Shown here: positions 53,219-60,777 of the stretch, piece by piece
Layout of the letters: each line of letters starts with the position of its first letter
Position numbering within the stretch: position 1 is the first letter of the stretch
NCBI GenBank assembly: GCA_016936535.1
Contig: JAFGXP010000049.1
Location: forward strand, 1-60,777
Length of the DNA stretch: 60,777 bases
Direction of reading: 5' to 3'
From: Thiotrichales bacterium
GTDB lineage: Bacteria; Pseudomonadota; Gammaproteobacteria; Thiomicrospirales; Thiomicrospiraceae
The notes under the pieces: generated by a model
Seen by the model: the letters and a program-made list of their open reading frames with translations, nothing else
Database searches by the model: none
What the model was told of the DNA's origin: nothing
Position numbers and translations under genes: made by a program

Positions 53219-53575
53219 TTAGTCGGCGAGTAGGGCGTTGATTTTCGCCGCCATAATCATATCGTTCAAGCTTAAGCCCTTAATGCTGTGGGTACTGAGG
53301 TGAATTTCACACCAGTTATAACCAAAACAGATTCGTGGATGGTGGTCTTCTCGGTGCGCTAACCAAGTCACTGCGTTCACAAATGCCACGGTTTGATAGT
53401 AGTTTTTAAAGTCAAATCGCTTGTGAATTTCGGCGTAGTTAAGAGGCGTTTGCCAGCCAGAAAGATGGCTGAGATTACTCTCAATACTGGGAATAATCAG
53501 CCCCTTTTCTTTGGCTCCGATCTCTTTGCATCGGCTATTTAACAGTTGTTGCAGCAGTTCGCTGTGGATTGCCAT
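53219..53575 (-). CDS. phhB: 4a-hydroxytetrahydrobiopterin dehydratase (pterin carbinolamine dehydratase)
   Basis: A 118-residue protein with the family block AHREDHHPRICFGYNWCEIHLSTHSIKGLS, containing the catalytic histidines. It recycles pterin cofactor after aromatic amino acid hydroxylation; many bacteria without such a hydroxylase keep it for an unclear folate-related role. No hydroxylase gene is in the window. It lies 36 bases upstream of rsgA and 27 bases downstream of the M48 protease gene, so one operon is likely. Confidence 0.92.
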   Translation of the reverse strand: MAIHSELLQQLLNSRCKEIGAKEKGLIIPSIESNLSHLSGWQTPLNYAEIHKRFDFKNYYQTVAFVNAVTWLAHREDHHPRICFGYNWCEIHLSTHSIKGLSLNDMIMAAKINALLAD

Positions 53576-53602
53576 AGAAACTCCTTGGTGATAAAAATCG
53601 AT

Positions 53603-54871
53603 TTAACCTAACGGATTGTGCACAGCGGCAAGGCTGTGCAAGTGATCAATGCGGATTTTGGCCGGTGGATGGCTGTCATGATACGCCGAGTAAGCTGGGT
53701 CTGGGGTAAGGGTACTGGCGTTATCGCGGTAGAGTTTCAGTAAGGCCGAAACCAAGTGATTGGCACCGACATGTTGTGCCGCAAACGCATCAGCCTCAAA
53801 TTCTTGTGTACGGCTTTTGATCGCCATTAGAGGCCCAACAAAAAACAGAATCGTAGGCATAACACTCATAAAGAGCAAGAGTGCAATCGCTGGAGATTGA
53901 TCAAGCATACCAAGCCCTTGATAAAAACCCGGTTGTTGAATCAGCCAGCCTAAAAAAGCCAGTGCCGTTAGACTCATGAGCGCCATGCCGAGCAAGCGCT
54001 TTTTAATATGGCCGTGATGATAATGACCGAGTTCATGCGCCAAGACCGCTTCCACTTCTTGTGGAGTCAACGTTTCCAGCAGGGTATCAAAGAAGACAAT
54101 GCGTTTGCTTTTGCCAAAACCGGTGAAGTAGGCATTGCCATGGCCGCTTCGCGAGGAACCATCCATCACCAAGACCCCATTCGATTCAAAGCCAGTGCGA
54201 GCCAAAAGGGCGTCGATACGCTGCTTCATTTCTCCATCGGCCAGTGGCGTAAAGCGATTGAACAGAGGGGCAATCCATCTTGGGTAAGCCCACATTAGCA
54301 GTAATTGGAAGCCCATCCAAACGAGCCAGGTATAGAGCCACCATAAGTCGTTAAGATATGCGTTCATGATGCTCAACACCGCCCACGCCAAGGGGATTCC
54401 GAATCCTAAAGTCAGCAACCATTGTTTGAATAGATCGCTGATAAAAGTACGAGCGCTGGTTCGGTTAAAGCCAAACTGGGCTTCAATCTTAAAGGTGCTC
54501 AAAATTGAAAAAGGCAGATGAAGCAATGACAGCAGCCAGAGGGTGCTGACTAGGAATGCAACCTCTTGCCAAACCGGACTCAAATTGGTTTGCGTCCACA
54601 GATGATAGAGGTCTTGAAATCCGCCACCGAGCGTCATGAATACCAAAATTGCCGCATCATAAAACAGCCCTAGCCGATTGAGTTGGAGCTTGGCGCGGCT
54701 GTAATCCGCGGCTTTATGATGGGCTTCTAGACTTATCATCTGGGCAAAATCGGCAGGCACTTGTTCACGATGGCGGCCAATATGAAACTGATTTTTAATG
54801 TTTAACCAGAGTTCAATCAACAGGTTAAGCACTAATGTGAAAAGAAAAATCGAGGTAATCCAAGCAGTCAT
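53603..54871 (-). CDS. Ste24-like M48 membrane metalloprotease
   Basis: A 422-residue integral membrane protease with several hydrophobic segments (for example [15 protein letters not shown] at the N-terminus and [10 protein letters not shown]), zinc site [10 protein letters not shown] and third ligand in EFEADAFAA. It resembles CAAX-prenyl protease Ste24/HtpX-type enzymes, which in bacteria act in membrane-protein quality control. First of three - strand genes and 63 bases from the divergent orn start. Confidence 0.9.
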   Translation of the reverse strand: MTAWITSIFLFTLVLNLLIELWLNIKNQFHIGRHREQVPADFAQMISLEAHHKAADYSRAKLQLNRLGLFYDAAILVFMTLGGGFQDLYHLWTQTNLSPVWQEVAFLVSTLWLLSLLHLPFSILSTFKIEAQFGFNRTSARTFISDLFKQWLLTLGFGIPLAWAVLSIMNAYLNDLWWLYTWLVWMGFQLLLMWAYPRWIAPLFNRFTPLADGEMKQRIDALLARTGFESNGVLVMDGSSRSGHGNAYFTGFGKSKRIVFFDTLLETLTPQEVEAVLAHELGHYHHGHIKKRLLGMALMSLTALAFLGWLIQQPGFYQGLGMLDQSPAIALLLFMSVMPTILFFVGPLMAIKSRTQEFEADAFAAQHVGANHLVSALLKLYRDNASTLTPDPAYSAYHDSHPPAKIRIDHLHSLAAVHNPLG

Positions 54872-54934
54872 AGGCGCAAGCTTCCGAGTAAATCGTATAA
54901 GATAGGCCCCTATTTTAGGGAAAAGAGTGCAGAA

Positions 54935-55489
54935 ATGAAGTCAGAGAATCATTTAATTTGGATTGATTTAGAAATGACCGGTCTCGATCCGCAGAATCAT
55001 CGCATTTTGGAAATTGCGACCGTTGTCACCGATGCTCAGCTCAATATTTTGGCAGAGGGGCCAGTGTTGGCCATTCAAACGCCTGCCGAAGAGTTGGCAA
55101 AAATGGATCAGTGGTGTCAAACCCATCATGGTAAGTCGGGTTTGACTGCTCGGGTTGAAAACAGCCAAGTTTCCCTTGCCCAGGCTGAGCAGCTAACCTT
55201 GGCGTTTCTGAGTGATTATATTCCTGCTGGGAAGTCGCCAATGTGTGGGAATTCAATTTGCCAAGATCGACGTTTTTTGGCGCAATGGATGCCGACTCTA
55301 GAGGGTTTTTTTCACTATCGTAATTTGGATGTCAGTACCCTAAAAGAGTTGGCGCGTCGCTGGGCACCCCAGGTGTACAGTGCTCATCAAAAAAAGGGCG
55401 CACATTTGGCTTTGGAGGACATCATCGAATCGATCGATGAGCTTAAGCATTACCGTCAAACCCTGTTTGCCGAAACTTTTCGTGGTTAG
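54935..55489 (+). CDS. orn: Oligoribonuclease
   Basis: The 184-residue DEDDh exonuclease degrades two- to five-base RNA fragments and pGpG from cyclic-di-GMP. Motifs: [38 protein letters not shown] and [14 protein letters not shown]. Length and N-terminus match the family. Divergent from the M48 protease gene and followed by 193 bases of leader before ilvB. Confidence 0.97.
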   Translation: MKSENHLIWIDLEMTGLDPQNHRILEIATVVTDAQLNILAEGPVLAIQTPAEELAKMDQWCQTHHGKSGLTARVENSQVSLAQAEQLTLAFLSDYIPAGKSPMCGNSICQDRRFLAQWMPTLEGFFHYRNLDVSTLKELARRWAPQVYSAHQKKGAHLALEDIIESIDELKHYRQTLFAETFRG

Positions 55490-55570
55490 ACCGATTCTGT
55501 TTGAAAAGGCAGGCTGCAAAAAGGCACGAAAAAAGAACTGCTTAGAGTTCTCATGCGCATGCTCTTCCGC

Positions 55571-55576
55571 TATAAT
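55571..55576 (+). promoter_or_regulatory. Candidate -10 element of the ilvBHC promoter
   Basis: A perfect TATAAT lies 107 bases before the ilvB GTG. No strong -35 match stands 17 bases upstream. Downstream, CTTTCTGAA/TTCAGAGAG (about 55589-55609) can form a nine-pair hairpin ahead of a T-rich run, a possible attenuator, but no leader peptide rich in Leu, Val or Ile codons is seen. Confidence 0.5.
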
Positions 55577-55682
55577 CTCGCCTTTACTTTCTGAATAATT
55601 CAGAGAGCGCTTTGTTTTTTTGCCTAAGTCTTGCAATCGAACGTTTGCAGAATGTTAGGCCTAATTCAAGAGGACCATTGTT

Positions 55683-57386
55683 GTGGAAATGACTGGTGCC
55701 CAGATCCTAGTGCATTATTTGCAGGATGAGGGTGTAGAGCACATTTGGGGGTATCCGGGCGGCGCGGTTTTGCCTATTTACGATGCCCTGGATACAGACG
55801 CTAAAACTTTAAATCACATTTTAGTTCGTCATGAGCAAGCGGCTGTCCATGCGGCAGATGGTTATGCTCGCTCTACAGGCAAGCCAGGCGTGGTCTTGGT
55901 AACTTCTGGCCCCGGCGCTACCAATGCGGTAACCGGGATTGCCACTGCTTATATGGATTCAATTCCTATGGTTTGCATCACTGGCCAAGTGCCAACGGCC
56001 TTAATCGGCCTCGATGCTTTCCAAGAAATTGACACCGTTGGCATTACCAGACCCATCGTAAAACACAACTTCTTGGTCAAGGATGTGAATGATTTGGCAA
56101 TCACGCTCAAAAAAGCGTTTTATCTTGCCACAACGGGCCGACCCGGCCCAGTTGTCGTTGACATTCCGAAAGATGTTCAAACTGCCAAAAGCCACTATGT
56201 CTTCCCACAAGAAGTTGAAATACGCTCCTATTTGCCTGTAACGAAAGGTCACAGCGGCCAAATTAAGAAAGCGGTGGAAATGATGCTTTCTGCCAAGCGC
56301 CCAATTTTGTATGTGGGTGGCGGAGTCGTGCTGGGCGATGCCTCAGCCGAGCTAACGGAACTGACGCACAAATTAGGTTTTCCAATTAATCAAACACTGA
56401 TGGGATTGGGTTCGTTTCCCGCGTCCGACCCGCAGGCGTTAGGAATGTTGGGAATGCACGGTACCTACGAAGCCAACCTGGCGATGCACCATTCGGATGT
56501 CATTATTGCGATTGGTGCGCGTTTCGACGATCGTGTAACGGGTAATCTTGAAAAGTTCTGTCCGGATGCCAAAATCATTCATATTGATATTGACCCTGCG
56601 TCGATTTCTAAAAACGTCATTGTGGATATTCCGATTGTTGGCCCGGTGAAACAGGTGCTTGGCGAAATGCTGCATGTGTTGGAGCAGACCAAGCAGAAAA
56701 AAGATGAAAAGGCTTTAGCCGAATGGTGGCAGCAGATTGAAGCTTGGCGTTCAACGCAGTGCCTGCGCTTCGACACTACCGGTGCCAAGATAAAGCCTCA
56801 AGCGGCGATGCAAGCCGTTTGGCGGGTTACGCAAGGTGATGCTTATGTCACATCGGATGTTGGTCAGCACCAAATGTACGCTGCGCAATATTATCCGTTT
56901 GATCAACCTCGCCGTTGGATTAATTCTGGGGGCTTGGGCACGATGGGCTTTGGTCTGCCGGCTGCCATGGGCGTGCAAATGGCGTTTCCAAAAGCAACCG
57001 TGGTGTGTGTCACGGGTGAAGGCTCTATTCAGATGAATATTCAAGAGCTCAGCACCTGTTTGCAATACAACTTGCCGGTCAAGATCATTTGTCTAAACAA
57101 TGGCTTTCTTGGTATGGTTCGCCAGTGGCAAGAGTTCTTTTATGAGCGTCGTTACTCGATGTCGTACATGGATTCTCTACCGGATTTTGTCAAGCTGGCC
57201 GAGTCTTACGGTCATGTTGGCGTGCGCATTGAGAATCCAGAAACGATGGAAGCCGAATTGGCCGAAGTCTTCTCCGAAAAATACAAAAATCGTTTGGTGT
57301 TTGTGGACATCATTACCGACCAGCAAGAGAATGTCTATCCGATGATTCCGGCGGGTGCGGGTTTAAATGAAATGATTTTGGTGTAG
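55683..57386 (+). CDS. ilvB: Acetolactate synthase large subunit
   Basis: The 567-residue ThDP enzyme makes acetolactate or acetohydroxybutyrate. Seen are the catalytic Glu in [16 protein letters not shown], the FAD-binding middle, and the ThDP site GEGSIQMN...CLNNG. The start is GTG at 55683 with AAGAGGA nine bases ahead. It is followed by the ilvH regulatory subunit 13 bases later and by ilvC. Could equally be named ilvI; the three-gene order ilvB-H-C is the usual biosynthetic operon. Confidence 0.96.
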   Translation: MEMTGAQILVHYLQDEGVEHIWGYPGGAVLPIYDALDTDAKTLNHILVRHEQAAVHAADGYARSTGKPGVVLVTSGPGATNAVTGIATAYMDSIPMVCITGQVPTALIGLDAFQEIDTVGITRPIVKHNFLVKDVNDLAITLKKAFYLATTGRPGPVVVDIPKDVQTAKSHYVFPQEVEIRSYLPVTKGHSGQIKKAVEMMLSAKRPILYVGGGVVLGDASAELTELTHKLGFPINQTLMGLGSFPASDPQALGMLGMHGTYEANLAMHHSDVIIAIGARFDDRVTGNLEKFCPDAKIIHIDIDPASISKNVIVDIPIVGPVKQVLGEMLHVLEQTKQKKDEKALAEWWQQIEAWRSTQCLRFDTTGAKIKPQAAMQAVWRVTQGDAYVTSDVGQHQMYAAQYYPFDQPRRWINSGGLGTMGFGLPAAMGVQMAFPKATVVCVTGEGSIQMNIQELSTCLQYNLPVKIICLNNGFLGMVRQWQEFFYERRYSMSYMDSLPDFVKLAESYGHVGVRIENPETMEAELAEVFSEKYKNRLVFVDIITDQQENVYPMIPAGAGLNEMILV

Positions 57387-57399
57387 GGGAAGGCGCAAG

Positions 57400-57894
57400 A
57401 TGAAACACATTATTTCAATGCTTATGGAAAATGAATCGGGCGCTTTATCACGCGTTGCCGGATTGTTTTCAGCCCGCGGCTACAATATCCAAGCGCTAAC
57501 GGTTGCTCCCACTGAAGATGAATCTTTATCGCGTTTAACGCTGGTCACCAATGGTACTGACCAGCAGATTGAACAGATTGTGAAGCACCTTAACCGTTTA
57601 ATTGATGTGGTTAAGGTTTTGGATTTAACCGAAGGGGCGCACATTGAGCGCGAGCTGATGCTGATTAAGGTCGCCGCCACCGGCGATATGCGTGAAGAGT
57701 ATAAGCGTTTGGCGGATATTTTCCGCGCCGACATTATTGATGTGACGGCAACGACATACACTATCCAAATGGTTGGTGACAGTAAAAAGCTGGACGCTTT
57801 TATTGCCACCTTGGATTCTGGGCTGATTCTTGAAACAGTCCGCTCCGGGACAATGGGCATATTGCGCGGCGAGAAATGCCTGCAAATCAGCTAA
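57400..57894 (+). CDS. ilvH: Acetolactate synthase small (regulatory) subunit
   Basis: The 164-residue regulatory subunit has an N-terminal ACT domain (MLMENESGALSRVAGLFSARGYNI, about 7-30), which binds valine for feedback control, and a C-terminal domain needed to activate the large subunit. It lies 13 bases after ilvB and 70 before ilvC. Typical length. Confidence 0.96.
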   Translation: MKHIISMLMENESGALSRVAGLFSARGYNIQALTVAPTEDESLSRLTLVTNGTDQQIEQIVKHLNRLIDVVKVLDLTEGAHIERELMLIKVAATGDMREEYKRLADIFRADIIDVTATTYTIQMVGDSKKLDAFIATLDSGLILETVRSGTMGILRGEKCLQIS

Positions 57895-57955
57895 AATTCC
57901 CCTCTTTTTACGGCTTTTATTTAACCTCGGCGGCGTTGAGCCGCCTTTGATTTAA

Positions 57956-58981
<1,026 letters not shown>

Positions 58982-58993
58982 CCAGCATTAAAG

Positions 58994-59060
58994 GAGTGCG
59001 GCATTTGCACTCATTTTATGTTTCGTCAGAAAGCCGACCTCGTGTCGGTTTTTTGTTTTT
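58994..59060 (+). terminator. Tandem hairpins ending ilvBHC
   Basis: GAGTGC...GCACTC (58994-59012) is followed by CCGAC (59034-59038) and GTCGG (59044-59048) with TTTTTT directly after. The second is a standard intrinsic terminator; the first may assist. Confidence 0.8.
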
Positions 59061-59200
59061 CCGCTGAAGCTCTGTTCGTTGAGGAGTGGATGTTTAAAGA
59101 TGAATCGAAGGGGCGAAGGAAGGGAATAAATATTTATTTTGTTTATGTGTTCATAAAAATCTCTTCTATTAGAATTTGCGGGACTATTTTAGCGTCTGGT

Positions 59201-59206
59201 TATAAT
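59201..59206 (+). promoter_or_regulatory. Candidate promoter of the 23-residue microprotein
   Basis: A perfect TATAAT 51 bases before the microprotein ATG; TTGCGG at 59176-59181 is a possible -35 with 19-base spacing. It lies after the ilvC terminators, so it would start a separate transcript. Confidence 0.5.
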
Positions 59207-59257
59207 AGCCGCGTATTTTACTCAACGATTTTTGTGGTTTAAAACAAGGGCTTGTAA

Positions 59258-59329
59258 ATGGAAAAAATCATTATTCCTGGCGCCGTCATTTTTGCGGCTA
59301 TTTTAGTATTCATTTTGATGAGTGTTTAA
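59258..59329 (+). CDS. Putative 23-residue single-span membrane microprotein
   Basis: The frame encodes MEKIIIPGAVIFAAILVFI-type sequence ending LMSV: a charged start (Glu2, Lys3) and then an almost unbroken hydrophobic span long enough for one membrane crossing. AGGG at 59247-59250 is seven bases ahead of the ATG, a TATAAT stands 51 bases ahead, and a strong terminator follows 32 bases after the stop. This complete expression cassette between two terminators argues for a real small gene. I do not recognise a family; size and form recall small subunits of membrane enzymes such as oxidases or transporters. Chance occurrence is possible. Confidence 0.55.
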   Translation: MEKIIIPGAVIFAAILVFILMSV

Positions 59330-59361
59330 CACCATTCTGCAACAGCACAGCACCATGCTTT

Positions 59362-59387
59362 AAGCACCATTTAGGGTGCTTTTTTTA
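59362..59387 (+). terminator. Terminator after the microprotein frame
   Basis: AAGCACC (59362-59368) pairs with GGTGCTT (59375-59381), followed by a run of T (through 59387): a strong intrinsic terminator with no longer gene upstream of it since the ilvC terminators. Confidence 0.88.
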
Positions 59388-59517
59388 TTTTTTGAACAGG
59401 TCATTTGGTGAGGGCTGTCATGAAAATACTGCTTAAAGAAATGCAGAAGACTTTTAGGCTCTCGGCAATCAGGGTTTGTTCTGCACCTCTGAATATTCTT
59501 GTTAGGAAAATCGCACC

Positions 59518-60495
59518 ATGGTAAGTACGCTTGGTTTATTGTTGCCGGTTTTTGCACTGATTGCATTAGGAGCCGTAGCGGGTAAAACCGGCGTATTAGG
59601 GGAAACTGCAGCACGTGAGTTGAGTCGGTTTGTGATTTGGTTGGCTTTGCCCGCACTCTTGTTTACGATTATGGCGAACAGTGATTGGCGGAGTTTATGG
59701 CAGCCAGAGTTTCTCTTGGTTTATTTGCTCGCCACTTTTTCACTCTTTGTTTTAGTGTGGAGTTGGCGTAGGCGTTATTCAACGCTTGAAGCGGGGATGG
59801 ATGCTTTAGCCGCAGCCTATTCGAACACGGGTTATATCGGATTTCCCTTACTGTTTTTGGTGTTTGGAAGCGTCAGTGAGGTTCCTACCGCTCTGGCCAG
59901 CATGATTGTGGTTGCGGGGTTGTTTGCACTTGCGGTTATGCTTATTGAAAGTGCGATACACCATGCATTATCTTGGTATCAGCGTTTGTGGAGTGTGTCG
60001 CTTGGGGTCTTAAAAAATCCACTCTTGGTTGCTCCAGCGGCAGGCGCGATTTTTGCAGCAACCGATTGGTCAATGCCTGCTCCAGTGAGTCATTTTCTAT
60101 CACTGCTCGCTGCGGCGGCCAGTCCCGTTGCCTTAATCAGTTTGGGGCTTTTTTTAGTGCAAAGCCATCAGCGGTCGGCGGCCAACGTAACGCCATTCTG
60201 GACAATAGATATTCATCTGTTCAGTCTGGTGGTCGGCAAATTGATTTTATTGCCATTATTGGTGGCAATCTTGGCTTTTTGGGTGATCCCTTTACCGCCT
60301 TTGTGGGCGTGGATGGCAGTGATTTTAGCCGCTTTACCAACCGGAACCGGCCCTTATATGTTGGCTGAGTTTTATCAAGCGGATGCGCGGCGCGTGGCGC
60401 AAACTATTTTGTTTTCGACCCTGTTTTCGTTATTGACCTTAAGCGTACTTTTACACTGGATACCTGAGACGCTGCGCGCACCGCTTCAGCCTTAA
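59518..60495 (+). CDS. AEC-family (auxin efflux carrier-like) membrane transporter
   Basis: A 325-residue protein with about ten hydrophobic segments in two halves, each with the AEC feature seen in AAAYSNTGYIGFPLLFLVFG (about residues 100-119) and AALPTGTGPYMLAEFY (about 275-290). Bacterial members export or import organic acids such as malate or malonate; the substrate cannot be read here. TTAGGAAAA precedes the ATG. It stands alone, between the microprotein terminator and tRNA-Leu. Confidence 0.88.
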   Translation: MVSTLGLLLPVFALIALGAVAGKTGVLGETAARELSRFVIWLALPALLFTIMANSDWRSLWQPEFLLVYLLATFSLFVLVWSWRRRYSTLEAGMDALAAAYSNTGYIGFPLLFLVFGSVSEVPTALASMIVVAGLFALAVMLIESAIHHALSWYQRLWSVSLGVLKNPLLVAPAAGAIFAATDWSMPAPVSHFLSLLAAAASPVALISLGLFLVQSHQRSAANVTPFWTIDIHLFSLVVGKLILLPLLVAILAFWVIPLPPLWAWMAVILAALPTGTGPYMLAEFYQADARRVAQTILFSTLFSLLTLSVLLHWIPETLRAPLQP

Positions 60496-60654
60496 AGCAG
60501 ATCATAGGCCAGTAATAAAACAGTAATAGCGAAAACAGTGATAGCCTAAGAGGCTATTACTGTTTGCAAAGTGGCAAACTGAAATGCGTGGCCATGGGTT
60601 TTTTTCTCTTGCTTAATTTTGTGAAACTCATCTCACCTTTGTTCCAACATAAAA

Positions 60655-60686
60655 AAACCCCAAGTGAATCAATCAACTTGGGGTTT
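60655..60686 (-). terminator. Terminator downstream of tRNA-Leu
   Basis: AAACCCCAAGT (60655-60665) pairs with ACTTGGGGTTT (60676-60686). On the - strand it follows the tRNA by six bases and ends in a seven-T run. The 60496-60654 stretch beyond holds no gene I can support. Confidence 0.9.
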
Positions 60687-60692
60687 AGAGTA

Positions 60693-60776
60693 TGGTGCGA
60701 GCGGAGAGACTCGAACTCTCACACCAAAGGCGCCAGAACCTAAATCTGGTGCGTCTACCAATTCCGCCACGCTCGC
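60693..60776 (-). tRNA. tRNA-Leu (anticodon UAG)
   Basis: On the - strand the acceptor stem GCGAGCG pairs with CGCTCGC, the anticodon stem CCAGA/TCTGG encloses TTTAGGT with anticodon TAG, the T arm contains GTTCGAGTC, and a variable arm longer than normal marks a class II tRNA. CCA is encoded at 60695-60693. It reads CUN leucine codons, chiefly CUA. Complete within the window. Confidence 0.95.
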
Positions 60777-60777
60777 A

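Noticed and set aside
55490-55682. Attenuation leader peptide for ilvBHC
   Set aside because: A weak hairpin is present, but no short frame rich in Leu, Ile or Val codons precedes it.
59018-59242. 74-codon + strand frame after ilvC
   Set aside because: It runs through the ilvC terminator and the promoter element at 59201, and its sequence shows no family or membrane pattern.

Overview
The window looks like a chromosome segment of a sulfur-oxidising, probably chemolithoautotrophic gammaproteobacterium of the Thiomicrospira / Hydrogenovibrio / Thiomicrorhabdus group. The pointers are a periplasmic thiosulfate-oxidation operon in the order soxXYZA, a TusA-DsrE2 sulfur-carrier pair, several small c-type cytochromes, and a gammaproteobacterial housekeeping gene order. 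The genus is inferred, not proven; no 16S rRNA gene is present.

Region 1 (1-20577) is a dense defence island, every gene on the + strand, with no integrase or transposase visible. It holds, in order: the end of an AAA ATPase with a DUF4276 (TOPRIM-like) partner; a GHKL (MutL/MORC-like) ATPase carrying a C-terminal PD-(D/E)XK nuclease motif, followed by an AIPR protein with its own N-terminal nuclease-like motif; a type III restriction-modification system whose mod and res genes are separated by a PHP-SMC ATPase (TrlF/ppl-like) and an AlbA_2-type ATP-binding protein; and a complete type I Wadjet operon (jetABCD), an SMC complex that cleaves plasmids. Base composition is a patchwork: AT-rich in the GHKL/AIPR genes, in the specificity part of mod, in trlF and in the first half of the AlbA gene; GC-richer in the ends of mod, in res and in jetABCD. 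This suggests repeated module exchange. The most unusual parts are the GHKL-nuclease/AIPR pair (like MZA systems but with no Z1 helicase) and the six-gene run it forms with the type III system.

Region 2 (20.6-27.4 kb) carries an asparagine-synthetase-family amidotransferase resembling the N-acetylglutaminylglutamine amide enzyme, a CGFS glutaredoxin, convergent argA-rnt, ilvD and a TerB-like protein. Region 3 (27.6-32.5 kb) is sulfur metabolism: soxXYZA on the - strand, behind a BepA-like metalloprotease gene, and tusA-dsrE2 on the + strand. Region 4 (32.6-36.0 kb) has pssA, leuA, a divergent holD candidate and rimI.

Region 5 (36.0-46.6 kb) keeps the old gene order suhB-trmJ-cysE-iscR-iscA-ndk-rlmN-rodZ-hisS-yfgM-bamB-der known from Pseudomonas and relatives, but iscS, iscU, hscBA, fdx, pilF and ispG are absent from their usual places and RodZ is short. 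Region 6 (46.7-60.8 kb) has a 1287-residue flavin/iron-sulfur oxidoreductase, two small cytochromes c, rsgA-phhB-M48 protease divergent from orn, the ilvBHC operon, a possible 23-residue membrane microprotein with its own expression signals, an AEC-family transporter and a tRNA-Leu(UAG). Branched-chain amino acid genes are scattered across the window (ilvD, leuA, ilvBHC).
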